This document shows, in pieces, positions 39,501 to 49,762 of a stretch of DNA of 64,000 nucleotides (position 1 is its first letter; every line of letters begins with the position of its first letter). A program made the position numbers and the translations under genes. This DNA is from Sediminibacillus massiliensis. Its GTDB lineage: Bacteria; Bacillota; Bacilli; Bacillales; Amphibacillaceae. Under the pieces are notes generated by a model. It was not told the origin of the DNA and made no database searches. It saw only the letters and a program-made list of their open reading frames with translations. The stretch spans positions 765,480 through 829,479 of the forward strand of contig NZ_LT732535.1 of the NCBI RefSeq assembly GCF_900156915.1, in the 5' to 3' direction.

Positions 39501-40389
39501 CGATAATCCCCCTGTTCTCCAATAAAGTTTTGATAATAGCCATTCTTGCATAAACTCCGTTTTCCATTTGTTTGAATATTCTTGATTTCCCGCTTTCCAC
39601 TAAGCTATCGGCAATTTCCACTCCTCTGTTGACCGGAGCTGGATGCAAGATGATCGCATGCTCTTTCATACGTTTTTCCCTATCAATCGTCAAACCGTAT
39701 GAATCAAGATATTCGGTCTTATTGATAATATCGTTTTCTTGATGCCTTTCATGCTGTACTCGAAGAAGCATGACAACATCACATTTATCAACTGCCTCGT
39801 CAATCGATATATAAGGAAACCGAAGTGTAGAATCCTGCCATTCTGGTTTAGACGAAAGATATACATTTGCTCCGAGTGTACTCAAAGCGTATGCATTGGA
39901 TCTTGCGACACGACTGTGTTTAATGTCTCCTATAATCGCGACATTAAGGCCAGTGAATTTCTTATATTCTTGGTAGATTGTTAACAAGTCGAGCAAAGAT
40001 TGTGATGGATGTTCTCCTTTTCCGTCCCCTGCATTGATTACCGGTATGGAAAGTCCGTCGGCCAACGGCTGTAAAATTTCTTCCTCTGATTGTCTAATAA
40101 CAAGTACGGATGCACCAAGCGCCTCGAAAGTTCGGGCTGTATCGTAGATTGTTTCACCTTTCTGAACACTGGATGTATCACTATTGAAATCCAAACTCTC
40201 AAGACCGAGCCTGCGCTGAGCGATAGTAAAACTCATTTTTGTCCTTGTACTAGGTTCAAAAAACAAATTGGCGGCAAACAGTTTTCTGTTGATCGGCTCG
40301 ATACCTGTTTCTTTTAATTCCTCAGACTCCTTAATCAGTCTCAACAGTTCATGTTCGGACAAATCTTTCATAGACAAAAAGTGGTTCAT
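39457..40389 (-). CDS. pyrB: Aspartate carbamoyltransferase
   Basis: A 310-residue catalytic chain that condenses carbamoyl phosphate with aspartate. Carbamoyl-phosphate loop [11 protein letters not shown] and the [11 protein letters not shown] segment are present. The start is the ATG at 40389 with a ggggagg site; a frame to 40443 would begin in the hairpin described below. No regulatory chain gene is present, as expected for Bacillus. In this operon it is the first gene after pyrP and lacks the usual PyrR attenuator. Confidence 0.96.
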   Translation of the reverse strand: MNHFLSMKDLSEHELLRLIKESEELKETGIEPINRKLFAANLFFEPSTRTKMSFTIAQRRLGLESLDFNSDTSSVQKGETIYDTARTFEALGASVLVIRQSEEEILQPLADGLSIPVINAGDGKGEHPSQSLLDLLTIYQEYKKFTGLNVAIIGDIKHSRVARSNAYALSTLGANVYLSSKPEWQDSTLRFPYISIDEAVDKCDVVMLLRVQHERHQENDIINKTEYLDSYGLTIDREKRMKEHAIILHPAPVNRGVEIADSLVESGKSRIFKQMENGVYARMAIIKTLLENRGIIDAEIIGERTALVGR

Positions 40390-40425
40390 CACATTTCCTC
40401 CCCTGCGTTTTGCTATTTTTTTCAG

Positions 40426-40473
40426 AGGAAAGGACTGTTCCATCAGCTTACTTTATGGATACAGTCCTTCCTT
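40426..40473 (-). promoter_or_regulatory. Stem-loop between pyrP and pyrB, not a classical terminator
   Basis: Arms aggaaaggactgt (40426-40438) and acagtccttcctt (from 40461) form an 11-bp stem with one wobble and a loop of about 22 nt. On the minus strand it is followed by an A-rich stretch, not T, and no PyrR-binding sequence (agtccagagagg type) is seen. It may stabilise or process the mRNA between the two genes. Confidence 0.55.
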
Positions 40474-40479
40474 TGTTAA

Positions 40480-41865
40480 TTAGGCTGCGCTACTTTTTTT
40501 TTCAGTATCTGTGCCATCTGCCTGAAACATATTCCCGTTGCCGTATCCAGATTCTTTGCCAGGAAGAACAAGATTTAGCAGGACACCGATGATAGCAGAA
40601 AGCGCCATACCAGCTATCTGAAGATTATCATTCACCTGAATGAACGCTCCGCCGATCCCGACTACCAGGATGACAGAAGAAATAATCAGATTACGCTTGT
40701 TACCTAAATCTATATTATTGTCAACCAGCATTCTTAACCCGCTGGAAGCGATGATTCCGAATAATAAGATGGATACTCCTCCCATGACAGCAGACGGAAT
40801 TGCTCCGATAACTGCTGTAACAATACCGACGAATCCGAAAAAGATGGCAATGCAAGCCGCTCCGCCTATAACGAATACACTGAATACACGAGTGATCGCA
40901 AGGACTCCGATATTTTCCCCGTATGTCGTATTGGGCGGTCCACCAAGGAATGAAGCAATCATGGTTGCGACTCCGTCTCCTAAAATCGAACGATGCAAAC
41001 CAGGCTTTTCAATAAAATTGCGGCCCACAACCTTGGAAAGAACCATTTGGTCGCCAATATGTTCTGCAATAGTGACTAGAGCGACCGGCACCATGATCAA
41101 TACGATTTCCCAGCTGATCACTTCGAATGGAGAGTAATGGACAAAAGGTACCATGAAACCAGGATTTTGGAACAACGCTCCGAAAAATTCACCGATATTT
41201 CCCGCAGACGAGATTTCCGCCCATTCCGCTTTGATTGCGGAAGTGTCGACAATTCCTTGAATCATCGCAAAAACATAACCGACAACAATACCAGTCAGAA
41301 TAGGGATAAGTCCGAGAAATCCTCTGAAGAAAACTGTTGCCAAAATTGTAGCTGCAAGAGTGACCAGGGCTACACTGAAGTGAGTACCGCTGTACACCTG
41401 TTCGTCCAAGCCTGGTACATACATCGCCATATCGATTGCTGATGATGCAAGACCAAGTCCAATCACGATAATAACAGGCCCGACAACAATCGGTGGAAGA
41501 ATTCTCATCAGCCAACCAAGACCAAATCCCCTAATAAGCATTGATACAAGTCCGTAAACAATCCCTGCAAGGAAGCTTCCTACCATCGCTCCCGGTACAC
41601 CGCTGGCTGTAGTTGCAGCGATAACTGGCGCAATGAAAGCGAAGCTTGAACCCAAATATGCAGGTATTTGACCTTTGGTTATCAACAAGTATGCCAATGT
41701 ACCGATTCCGCTTGATACAAGTGCAACGGATGGAGAAAGGCCGGTAAGGAAAGGAACGAGAATCGTCGCTCCGAACATGGCGAATAAATGCTGTAAACTC
41801 AAAGTAATCCATTTATGAATTTTAGGTCTTTCATGAACATCCATAGCAATGTGGTTTTTATCCAT
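40480..41865 (-). CDS. pyrP: Uracil permease
   Basis: A 461-residue membrane transporter of the NCS2 (uracil/xanthine) family with about 12 to 14 membrane segments. It contains LQHLFAMFGATILVPFLTGL at the start and the signature GGPPNTTYGENIGV. It imports uracil for salvage. The ATG at 41865 follows a caggagg site, and the upstream leader carries a PyrR attenuator. Order pyrR-pyrP-pyrB is that of B. subtilis. Confidence 0.97.
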   Translation of the reverse strand: MDKNHIAMDVHERPKIHKWITLSLQHLFAMFGATILVPFLTGLSPSVALVSSGIGTLAYLLITKGQIPAYLGSSFAFIAPVIAATTASGVPGAMVGSFLAGIVYGLVSMLIRGFGLGWLMRILPPIVVGPVIIVIGLGLASSAIDMAMYVPGLDEQVYSGTHFSVALVTLAATILATVFFRGFLGLIPILTGIVVGYVFAMIQGIVDTSAIKAEWAEISSAGNIGEFFGALFQNPGFMVPFVHYSPFEVISWEIVLIMVPVALVTIAEHIGDQMVLSKVVGRNFIEKPGLHRSILGDGVATMIASFLGGPPNTTYGENIGVLAITRVFSVFVIGGAACIAIFFGFVGIVTAVIGAIPSAVMGGVSILLFGIIASSGLRMLVDNNIDLGNKRNLIISSVILVVGIGGAFIQVNDNLQIAGMALSAIIGVLLNLVLPGKESGYGNGNMFQADGTDTEKKSSAA

Positions 41866-41897
41866 TTAAATTCCTCCTGTAAGTTGAATCAATCCAT

Positions 41898-41990
41898 AAA
41901 AAAAGCCTCTTTGCGCAAGGCCGCAAAGAGGCAGACGTGTATCTATACACGTATCCTGTTCTTTCGCACCTTGCAAGCCTCTCTGGACTT
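41898..41990 (-). promoter_or_regulatory. PyrR attenuator before pyrP
   Basis: On the minus strand agtccagagaggcttgcaag (41970-41989), the PyrR-binding hairpin type, is followed by a terminator with perfect 11-bp arms gcctctttgcg/cgcaaagaggc and seven T. UMP- or UTP-bound PyrR stabilises the anti-antiterminator and lets the terminator form. Confidence 0.93.
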
Positions 41991-42010
41991 ATTTAAAGGT
42001 TCGTTAATTA

Positions 42011-42695
<685 letters not shown>

Positions 42696-42714
42696 CTGTT
42701 CATTTCTATTGATT

Positions 42715-42743
42715 ATTATTGCAAATATACAAACACCTGTCAA
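42715..42743 (-). promoter_or_regulatory. Promoter of the pyr operon
   Basis: Minus strand ttgaca (42738-42743), 17-bp spacer, aataat (42715-42720): a perfect -35 box, immediately downstream of the rluD stop codon and upstream of the first attenuator. Confidence 0.88.
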
Positions 42744-42744
42744 C

Positions 42745-43650
42745 TTATTTCGATAAATTTTTGATGACCTCTTGCAATTCTTCCGGCAATTCTGCTTCAA
42801 ATTCAAGCCATTCGCCTGTCTGAGGGTGCTCGAATCCCAAAACGCCTGCATGCAAAGCCTGCCCTTTGATTTCAAGTGTTTTCCTTGGCCCATATTTTGG
42901 GTCTCCTGCCAATGGATGGCCGATATATTGCATATGCACCCTTATTTGATGGGTACGGCCGGTTTCCAGTACACACTGGACATGGGTGTATTTCTCATAG
43001 CGTTCTAAAACCTGGAAATGGGTGACAGCATCTTTGCCTCCACTGACCACAGCTTGTTTTTGCCTGTCATTCGGATCCCTTCCGATCGGTGCTTCGATTG
43101 TACCGTATTCATGCTGGATATCTCCATGCACAATAGCATCATACTTCCTTTTCACTGTTTTGTCCTTGAGCTGTTCTGCCAGTGATACATGCGCTTGATC
43201 ATTCTTGGCGACGACAAGCAAACCGCTCGTATCTTTATCGATACGATGGACGATTCCAGGTCTTATCACTCCATTTATCCCCGATAAATCATCGCAATGA
43301 TGGAGTAAGGCGTTCACCAAAGTGCCACTGTAATGGCCTGCGGAAGGATGCACCACCATACCTTTTGGTTTATTGACGACGAGCAGACTTGAATCCTCAT
43401 AAACGATATTCAATGGAATATCTTCGGCTTCTACTTCCAATGGTTCCGCCTCGGGAATTTCCCACGAAATTTCTTCTCCAGCCTGGCATTTATGATTGTT
43501 TTTCACAGTTACTCCGTTGATGGTCACCAAACTATCTTTTATCCATGCTTGTACCTGTGACCTGGATGCTTCATCGTTCACTTGTGTCAGTAACTTGTCT
43601 ATCCGTACACCATTCTCTTCTGGTTGCACAATATGGCTCCTTGTAGTCAT
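42745..43650 (-). CDS. RluD-family 23S rRNA pseudouridine synthase (YlyB)
   Basis: A 301-residue enzyme with an N-terminal S4 RNA-binding domain ([29 protein letters not shown] begins the region) and a pseudouridine synthase core with catalytic Asp in [16 protein letters not shown] and the GRTHQIRVH segment. It is the RluD type; which uridines it modifies (1911, 1915 and 1917 in E. coli) is not proven for this group. It overlaps lspA by 4 bp, matching the lspA-ylyB pair of B. subtilis. Confidence 0.94.
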   Translation of the reverse strand: MTTRSHIVQPEENGVRIDKLLTQVNDEASRSQVQAWIKDSLVTINGVTVKNNHKCQAGEEISWEIPEAEPLEVEAEDIPLNIVYEDSSLLVVNKPKGMVVHPSAGHYSGTLVNALLHHCDDLSGINGVIRPGIVHRIDKDTSGLLVVAKNDQAHVSLAEQLKDKTVKRKYDAIVHGDIQHEYGTIEAPIGRDPNDRQKQAVVSGGKDAVTHFQVLERYEKYTHVQCVLETGRTHQIRVHMQYIGHPLAGDPKYGPRKTLEIKGQALHAGVLGFEHPQTGEWLEFEAELPEELQEVIKNLSK

Positions 43651-44114
43651 TCAGAGGATCTTCCTTTCTTCTTCTCATCGACAAATGTTGCGATAAGTAC
43701 TAGTATAACACCACACACCAATGCCGAATCAGCGACATTGAAAATCGGGTAATCATAACTGCCAATATAAACGTCTACAAAGTCCACAACTTCTTTCCGG
43801 AAGATACGATCGATAAAATTTCCGACAGCCCCTCCCAATATGAATGCCAGCGATAGGCCCATCAAAATGCTCGTTTTTGCATATTTGCGGATATAGTAAA
43901 TGACGAACAGCACGACGATGGAAGTAACAATGTAAAAAAACCACATTTGGCCGGCCAAAATTCCCCATGCCGCTCCAGTGTTCCTGTGCGAAGTTATATA
44001 CAGCACATCTTCGATTACTGTAATCTGCTCTCCAATCTCCATCGATTGTACAATCAACCACTTGGAAATCTGGTCGATGATGATAATGATTGCCGACAGT
44101 AAATAATAAAGCAA
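43647..44114 (-). CDS. lspA: Signal peptidase II (lipoprotein signal peptidase)
   Basis: A 155-residue membrane protease that removes signal peptides of prolipoproteins after lipidation. Four membrane segments are expected. The catalytic Asp pair is in GNFIDRIFR and the FNVADSALV segment, and NTGAAWG is conserved. It begins ATG with a gggggaa site and overlaps the pseudouridine synthase gene by 4 bp. Confidence 0.96.
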   Translation of the reverse strand: MLYYLLSAIIIIIDQISKWLIVQSMEIGEQITVIEDVLYITSHRNTGAAWGILAGQMWFFYIVTSIVVLFVIYYIRKYAKTSILMGLSLAFILGGAVGNFIDRIFRKEVVDFVDVYIGSYDYPIFNVADSALVCGVILVLIATFVDEKKKGRSSE

Positions 44115-44213
44115 GGCATTTCCCCCGTTCTTAACTTTCTATGTACTTCTGCATTTTATCACAAAAAAGGGCTTGATAGAAAAACTTCCCTCCATACGTT
44201 GAGATTTCCAAGC

Positions 44214-44260
44214 AAAAAAACAGCTGCCTTTGCTCAGATTCCTGAACACCGGCAGCTGTT
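44214..44260 (-). terminator. Terminator of ileS
   Basis: Arms cagctgcc (44221-44228) and ggcagctg (44251-44258) make a perfect 8-bp stem, extended by two A-T pairs, with a 22-nt loop and a run of seven T on the minus strand. Confidence 0.88.
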
Positions 44261-44270
44261 TCAGCAGTTT

Positions 44271-47030
44271 TTATTCGACTTCTGTATAATGCTCTCTTAC
44301 AACCTCTGCACACCTTGTGCAAAGTTCGGGATAATCAGAGTCTTCGCCTACAGTATCTGAAGAAACCCAGCAACGTTCGCATTTTTCTCCAGGATGTTTT
44401 TCCACATAAACGGAAACAAGGTCGTATTCCTTGGCAGCATTGTTTGAACTATCCACCTCGACAGCCGAAACAATCAACAATTGTTCAAGATGGTCAATTC
44501 CTTCCAGCAATTGTTTTGTTGATTCGTCTTTCGGAACTATTTTGAGACTGGCTTCCAGAGACTTTCCGATTACTTTTTCGCTTCTTGCTTCTTCGAGCGC
44601 TTTTAATATATCGTCTCTAACCTCCATGAAGGCATCCCATTTCGCTTTAAGCTCTTGCCCTTTTTCCATTTGCTTCGGTTCCGGCATATCTGTCAATTGA
44701 ACACTTTCCGATTCGACGCCAGGGATATAGCTCCATACTTCATCAGCTGTGTGTGACAAAATCGGGGAAAGCATTTTGACTAGTGCTGTCAGAATTTCAT
44801 AATAGACAGTTTGAATACTGCGACGACGCGAACTGTCGGCAGCTTCGATATATAGGACATCCTTAGCAAAATCAAGATAGAATGAACTTAAGTCGATTGA
44901 ACAGAAGTTATGGATGTTAGAGTAGATAGTAGAGAACTCGTAATGGTCATATGCATAACGGACTTTTTCGATCAAGTCTTGGAGCTTGATAAGCATATAA
45001 CGGTCGACTTCCTGCAAATTACTGTCAGCCACTCTGTGCTCGCCTGGATCAAAGTCATGCAAATTTCCAAGCATAAAGCGGAATGTATTTCTGATTTTAC
45101 GGTAACCCTCAGAAGTTTGTTTGATGATTTCATCAGAAATACGAACATCCGCCTGGTAGTCCACAGAAGCAACCCATAAACGCAGAATGTCTGCCCCATA
45201 CTGCTTCATGATTTTTGATGGAACAACCACATTCCCTACAGATTTACTCATTTTACGACCTTGACCGTCTAAAGCAAAACCATGACTGATAATCGTGTCA
45301 TAAGGAGCTTTACCGGTAACAGCTACAGATGTGGAAATCGAAGAATTGAACCAGCCGCGATATTGATCAGAACCTTCTAAATACACATCAGCCGGGCGCT
45401 TGAGTTCCGGACGTCCATTTAGAACACCTTCATGCGAAGACCCAGAATCGAACCACACATCCATAATGTCTGTCTCTTTGGTGAACTTTCCATTAGGACT
45501 GTGTTCGGAGACATATCCTTCTGGAAGCAAATCTTTTGCCTCCCATTCAAACCAAATATTCGAACCGTGTTCCTTGAACAAATTGGATACATGGTTAATT
45601 GTTTCTTCCGTGATAATCGGAGTGCGATTTTCCCCGTAGAATACCGGAATCGGTACACCCCAGGTTCTCTGGCGGGAAATACACCAGTCTTCCCTGTCAC
45701 GGACCATGTTAAACAGCCTTGTCTCTCCCCATTTAGGGAACCATTTAACACGCTTGATTTCATTCAGGACATCCTCCCGGAAATCTTTGATCGAAGCAAA
45801 CCATTGATTTGTAGCGCGGAAGATTGTCGGCTTTTTCGTCCTCCAGTCATGTGGATAGGAGTGAGTGATGAACTCCAATTTCAACAGTGCACCTGTTTCC
45901 TCCAGCTTTTGGGTGATTTCTTTATTGGCAGCATCGTAAAATTGTCCTTCAAATCCAGGAGCTTCTTCCGTGAAGTTCCCCTTCTCATCGACTGGGCAAA
46001 GCACTTCCAGACCATACTGTTTACCAACAAAAAAGTCATCTTCCCCATGCCCGGGTGCAGTATGCACGCAGCCTGTTCCGCTTTCAGTTGTGACGTGTTC
46101 TCCAAGTATAACCAGGGATTCACGATCATAAAAAGGGTGCTGTGTTGTAACTCGTTCAACTTCTTTACCTTTAAACGTTTTGACAACTTCAGCCTCTGTC
46201 CAATCTAATACTTCCGATACTGTCTCGAGCATGTCATGTGCGATGACGAATTTGCTTCCGTTTACTTTAACGACTGAATAATCCAGCTCAGGATGTACAC
46301 TGATTGCTAAATTAGCAGGAATCGTCCACGGGGTTGTCGTCCAGATGATAAACTTCTCATCGCCTTCGAGTATTCCTTTCCCGTCTTTCACATTGAAAGC
46401 AACATAGATGGATGCAGATCGTTTATCTTGGTACTCAATTTCAGCTTCTGCAAGTGCTGATTCAGAAGAAGGCGACCAGTAGACTGGTTTTAAACCTTTA
46501 TAAATATACCCTTTCCTGGCCATCTCACCAAATACTTTAATCTGGGCTGCCTCATATTCTTTGTTAAGGGTGATATAAGGGTTATCCCAATCACCTCTAA
46601 CACCTAGTTGTTTAAACTGTGTGCGTTGGTTGTCGACCTGTTTTAAAGCATATTCTGCACACTTTTGCCTGAATTCCGCCACTGTCATCTTTTTGCGGTT
46701 CACCTTTTTTTTAGCCAATGCCTGTTCAATCGGCAGACCATGGGTGTCCCAGCCCGGTACATATGGTGCATGGAAACCAGCCATGGATTTGTAACGGACG
46801 ATAAAATCTTTTAAAATTTTGTTCAACGCATGGCCCATGTGCAAATCGCCGTTGGCATACGGTGGTCCGTCATGAAGCACAAACAGCGGTCTTCCTTCCG
46901 TTCTCTTTTGAACCTGCTCATAAATTCCGGCCTCATCCCAAGACTGCTGCATCTTGGGCTCTTTGTTAGGCAGGTTGCCCCTCATCGGGAACTCTGTTTT
47001 CGGCATTAGTAGTGTTTGTTTATAATCCAA
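44271..47030 (-). CDS. ileS: Isoleucyl-tRNA synthetase
   Basis: A 919-residue class I synthetase. The HIGH signature is HMGH ([17 protein letters not shown] near residue 60), the KMSKS motif is [10 protein letters not shown], the editing domain lies between them, and a C-terminal zinc finger holds CERCW and CTRC. The start is a TTG at 47030 ([11 protein letters not shown]), preceded by aaggagg at 8 bp; no ATG nearby fits. Expression is controlled by a T-box leader with an ATC specifier, so uncharged tRNA-Ile turns it on. Confidence 0.97.
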   Translation of the reverse strand: MDYKQTLLMPKTEFPMRGNLPNKEPKMQQSWDEAGIYEQVQKRTEGRPLFVLHDGPPYANGDLHMGHALNKILKDFIVRYKSMAGFHAPYVPGWDTHGLPIEQALAKKKVNRKKMTVAEFRQKCAEYALKQVDNQRTQFKQLGVRGDWDNPYITLNKEYEAAQIKVFGEMARKGYIYKGLKPVYWSPSSESALAEAEIEYQDKRSASIYVAFNVKDGKGILEGDEKFIIWTTTPWTIPANLAISVHPELDYSVVKVNGSKFVIAHDMLETVSEVLDWTEAEVVKTFKGKEVERVTTQHPFYDRESLVILGEHVTTESGTGCVHTAPGHGEDDFFVGKQYGLEVLCPVDEKGNFTEEAPGFEGQFYDAANKEITQKLEETGALLKLEFITHSYPHDWRTKKPTIFRATNQWFASIKDFREDVLNEIKRVKWFPKWGETRLFNMVRDREDWCISRQRTWGVPIPVFYGENRTPIITEETINHVSNLFKEHGSNIWFEWEAKDLLPEGYVSEHSPNGKFTKETDIMDVWFDSGSSHEGVLNGRPELKRPADVYLEGSDQYRGWFNSSISTSVAVTGKAPYDTIISHGFALDGQGRKMSKSVGNVVVPSKIMKQYGADILRLWVASVDYQADVRISDEIIKQTSEGYRKIRNTFRFMLGNLHDFDPGEHRVADSNLQEVDRYMLIKLQDLIEKVRYAYDHYEFSTIYSNIHNFCSIDLSSFYLDFAKDVLYIEAADSSRRRSIQTVYYEILTALVKMLSPILSHTADEVWSYIPGVESESVQLTDMPEPKQMEKGQELKAKWDAFMEVRDDILKALEEARSEKVIGKSLEASLKIVPKDESTKQLLEGIDHLEQLLIVSAVEVDSSNNAAKEYDLVSVYVEKHPGEKCERCWVSSDTVGEDSDYPELCTRCAEVVREHYTEVE

Positions 47031-47242
47031 TTTGCCTTCCTCCTTCTAAAACACATTCATAAATACGCAATACTGTTGTCAACTTGGAAATCGGACTGAG
47101 TCAATGTGATAAGTGCGGGTGTATTTTGTCTTGTAACAAGATCTGCCACCTAAACGGATTAGCACTCATCCGGTAAAGGATAACAGGATGCCAATGTTTC
47201 TCTATTTATCTCAGTAGAAGAGATAGGAAAACAGCAGAAAAT

Positions 47243-47480
47243 AAAAAAAGCCCCTCTCATCCCGAAGGGACGAGAAAGACTCGCGGTACCACCCTTATAG
47301 ACAGAAAGTCGCTTTTCCATCCACTCAGAATCCATAACGTGGATTACCCGTCTATTTTTACTATTTTTCAAAATAGATACTAAAGGGTGATTTTCTAAAA
47401 GGGTTCTGTCCAGGCTTACACCTTCCCCGGCTCGCTATTTCAGAAAAATTCCTTTTATACTGTCCCTGTCATTGTATTTA
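47243..47480 (-). promoter_or_regulatory. T-box riboswitch upstream of ileS
   Basis: The minus strand contains the T-box sequence agggtggtaccgcg (47282-47295), stem I with ggtgtaagcc near 47415-47424, and a specifier loop aaaatcaccc with codon ATC (isoleucine) near 47389. The terminator pairs a cttctcg-type arm with ggatgagagg, closed by a ttc loop and followed by seven T. The antiterminator forms when the tRNA acceptor end pairs with the T-box bulge. About 210 bp of leader then follow before the start codon. Confidence 0.95.
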
Positions 47481-47524
47481 TCCGGTGATTCAATTTCCAG
47501 TAATTTTAGCGTTTATGTTAATGA

Positions 47525-47553
47525 ATTATATGTAAAATACATCAAAACGTCAA
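47525..47553 (-). promoter_or_regulatory. Promoter of the ileS T-box leader
   Basis: Minus strand ttgacg (47548-47553), 17-bp spacer, tataat (47525-47530): strong match, ending three bp after the divIVA stop codon and about 45 bp before the T-box stem I. Confidence 0.88.
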
Positions 47554-47556
47554 GTA

Positions 47557-48081
47557 TCAGTAGTTATTTTCTACTGCTTCTTTCTCGAATTCTGTTTCCG
47601 GGTCTACTTCCGTCTCAAAAAGTCCGTCCCAATCATCCGTTTCAATCATGTCTAATTGGGCCTCCACAAGCATTTTCAAACGAGTACGGAACACTTTTGC
47701 CTGCTTTTTCAACTCCTCGACTTCCATAGCTATGCGTCTGGACTTGTGCAAAGCTTCATCGATAATCCGGTCGGCGTTTTTCTCGGCTTCCTTAATAATC
47801 AATTTAGATTCTTTCGTGGCATTTCCCTTTACTTCTTCAGCTGTTTCTTGGGCAACTAATATTGATTTGTTCAGGGTTTCTTCTATATTGGTGAAATGAC
47901 CTAACCGTTCAGTCAACTGGTCGACTCTTTCCTTCAACTCTTTCTTTTCCCGGATTACCATTTCATAGTCTTTTATGACTTGGTCAAGGAATTCATTTAC
48001 TTCGTCTTCATCATAACCCCTGAAACCCCTCGTAAACTCTTTATTATGGATATCCAATGGTGTTAATGGCACAATGGCCAC
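47557..48081 (-). CDS. divIVA: Cell division initiation protein DivIVA
   Basis: A 174-residue coiled-coil protein that gathers at curved membranes of poles and septa, placing MinCDJ and, in sporulation, RacA. The membrane-binding turn is FTRGFRGYDEDEVNEFL, with Phe20-Arg21 matching the Phe17-Arg18 pair of B. subtilis. Long coiled coils follow (residues 35-155). The ATG follows a taggagg site. It lies after the ylm cluster and directly before ileS, as in B. subtilis. Confidence 0.96.
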   Translation of the reverse strand: MAIVPLTPLDIHNKEFTRGFRGYDEDEVNEFLDQVIKDYEMVIREKKELKERVDQLTERLGHFTNIEETLNKSILVAQETAEEVKGNATKESKLIIKEAEKNADRIIDEALHKSRRIAMEVEELKKQAKVFRTRLKMLVEAQLDMIETDDWDGLFETEVDPETEFEKEAVENNY

Positions 48082-48177
48082 CTCCTAACAGATGTCTATT
48101 TTAATATTTGTATAATAGAAAAGATTGCTTGTAGACTTTTTCGACAAAACAACAGAATTTCCTTCACAAAAATAGAA

Positions 48178-48951
48178 CTATTTTAATATTCCGGCCGTTA
48201 TCTTCCATTTTTCTTTCTTCGACAAGCCATGGATTGCTTTCAAATGGCTCCTTCCCTTCCCACGCAATGAAAGGAGATCTCCTTGCTCGAGTATGAAGGA
48301 AGATGTCTCCACTGTCCGGAAATTGACTTTAACGAACCCTTTTTGAATAAATTGTGCTGCTTGTTGTCTGGAAATGTTATAAATTTCTTTAATTACTACA
48401 TCTAGTCTTAAAGAAGAAACAGTAGCATCTTTCTCCAACCATGCTTCTTCATTTTTAATTATCTCGGATAAAGGCTTCTCTTCGAACTTGACTGTCGCTT
48501 TTTTTATATTTGTAAGGTTGACTTGGACATATGGACTGATTTCTGTAGAAACAACAATATGAATGAGACCGTCTTTAACAATCAAGTCACCCAGTTTTTT
48601 TCTTTTTATTCCCAATGAAAGAAAGGAACCAAGCACATCTCTGTGCGCAATCGAAATAAATTTTTCAGGAAATGACGCTTCTAGCAATACGATGTCAAAA
48701 TCTTCATCGGTAATCTCTTCATAATAAGGAGAAAGAATGGCTCTTTTTCTTTCGGAATGCTCGCTTCCTCCATAAAAACGCCAGTTGTAGTCCTCATGGT
48801 TACCGATGATGGATGCAAATATCTTCTGTTCCCGCGGATCCAGGAAGTCACTTAATTTACTCCGGTATGTCCTCTCGACATCTTCCTGCCATGATAAAAC
48901 CTGATCGATAAATGGTTGTTCCTCTTTCCTAAAATGTTGGTAAATTTCCAT
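48178..48951 (-). CDS. ylmH: S4-domain RNA-binding protein YlmH
   Basis: A 257-residue protein with an N-terminal region (IYQHFRKEEQPFIDQVL) and a C-terminal S4 RNA-binding domain (SLRLDVVIKEIYNISRQQAAQFIQKGFVKVN region). YlmH-type proteins bind ribosomes, and recent B. subtilis work links YlmH to the RqcH rescue pathway; rqcH is in the same window. I set the start at 48951 (MEIYQHFRK), 7 bp after aggag. A hairpin lies just upstream. Confidence 0.9.
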   Translation of the reverse strand: MEIYQHFRKEEQPFIDQVLSWQEDVERTYRSKLSDFLDPREQKIFASIIGNHEDYNWRFYGGSEHSERKRAILSPYYEEITDEDFDIVLLEASFPEKFISIAHRDVLGSFLSLGIKRKKLGDLIVKDGLIHIVVSTEISPYVQVNLTNIKKATVKFEEKPLSEIIKNEEAWLEKDATVSSLRLDVVIKEIYNISRQQAAQFIQKGFVKVNFRTVETSSFILEQGDLLSLRGKGRSHLKAIHGLSKKEKWKITAGILK

Positions 48952-48971
48952 ACTCATACTCCTAAGCACAA

Positions 48972-48994
48972 AAACTTGGCTCTGTGCCAAGTTT
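48972..48994 (-). promoter_or_regulatory. Hairpin between ylmG and ylmH
   Basis: A perfect 9-bp inverted repeat aaacttggc/gccaagttt with a 5-nt loop. The minus strand continues with ttgtgcttagg, so the T-run is short. It may be a weak terminator or an attenuator within the ylm cluster. Confidence 0.5.
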
Positions 48995-49035
48995 CTGTCT
49001 GTATTACTTCCCTGCATGGAAGGTAGTAAACGATT

Positions 49036-49299
49036 TTAAACGAACATACTGAATAGTACAGCCAGGCCTCTAGTAGCAAAGTTCAGCACTAAAATAGCCA
49101 CGATTGGAGATATATCAATCATTCCTAACGGCGGGATGATCTTTCTGAACGGTTCCAGGTATGGTTCACAAATTTTAGCCAGAAAACTCCCGAAAGATGA
49201 CTCCCTTGCTCCCGGAAACCAGGACATTAAAATATAAGCAATCAGGGCGAAACTGTAAATTTCGATTGCATAGACAAGTAGTGTATATATTTGCTGCAT
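49036..49299 (-). CDS. ylmG: YggT-family membrane protein YlmG
   Basis: An 87-residue membrane protein with two hydrophobic segments separated by [20 protein letters not shown] and [15 protein letters not shown], the YggT signature. It is thought to help septum or envelope organisation near SepF, but its biochemical role is unknown. The start is taken at the ATG at 49299 with an aggtgg site; a GTG at 49311 would overlap the SepF stop region. Confidence 0.9.
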   Translation of the reverse strand: MQQIYTLLVYAIEIYSFALIAYILMSWFPGARESSFGSFLAKICEPYLEPFRKIIPPLGMIDISPIVAILVLNFATRGLAVLFSMFV

Positions 49300-49304
49300 T
49301 CCTT

Positions 49305-49745
49305 CTACCACCTTTTTTCCATTTCATCTTCAGTCAACATATCTGTAATTGTTCCGGAGACATCTACATTGTCGGGAGTGCAGAGGAACGTATGACTTCC
49401 CAATTTCTGTATATCACCGGACACAGCATAAACTGTTCCACTTAAAAAGTCTACAATCCGTTTGGCCTGTCCATGGTCAACCCGCTGCAAGTTAATCACC
49501 ACAGCCCGGCGATTAACAATATTGTCAGCAATTTCCTGTGCTTCGTTATATGTTCTGGGTTCACAGAGCACGACCTTTGACGTATTCTGGACACTTTTTA
49601 AACTGACAACATTTTGCTTTTTTTCGTTGTCGTATGTCGACTGACCGTAAGATTGCCCGGGCTCCTCCAATTCCTCTTCCTCTTCTACATATTCATATTC
49701 ATCATCAACTGTAAAAAAAGTTTTGATTTTATTTTTAAAACTCAT
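49305..49745 (-). CDS. sepF: Cell division protein SepF
   Basis: A 146-residue protein. An N-terminal membrane-binding helix ([13 protein letters not shown]) and an acidic linker ([18 protein letters not shown]) precede the DUF552 domain ([21 protein letters not shown], then RRAVVINLQ), which polymerises and binds the FtsZ C-terminus. It arranges and anchors the Z-ring and sits in its usual ylmE-sepF-ylmG context, ending 5 bp before ylmG. Confidence 0.96.
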   Translation of the reverse strand: MSFKNKIKTFFTVDDEYEYVEEEEELEEPGQSYGQSTYDNEKKQNVVSLKSVQNTSKVVLCEPRTYNEAQEIADNIVNRRAVVINLQRVDHGQAKRIVDFLSGTVYAVSGDIQKLGSHTFLCTPDNVDVSGTITDMLTEDEMEKRW

Positions 49746-49762
49746 GTTTTCACCTCAAGCAT

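Noticed and set aside
44131-44322. 63-codon minus-strand frame overlapping the end of ileS
   Set aside because: It spans the ileS stop region and terminator in another frame.
45432-46208. Long (258-codon) plus-strand open frame
   Set aside because: It is antisense to the conserved editing domain of ileS; shadow of a well-supported gene with no ribosome site.
47159-47371. 70-codon minus-strand frame
   Set aside because: It lies in the T-box leader of ileS, where conservation is of RNA structure.
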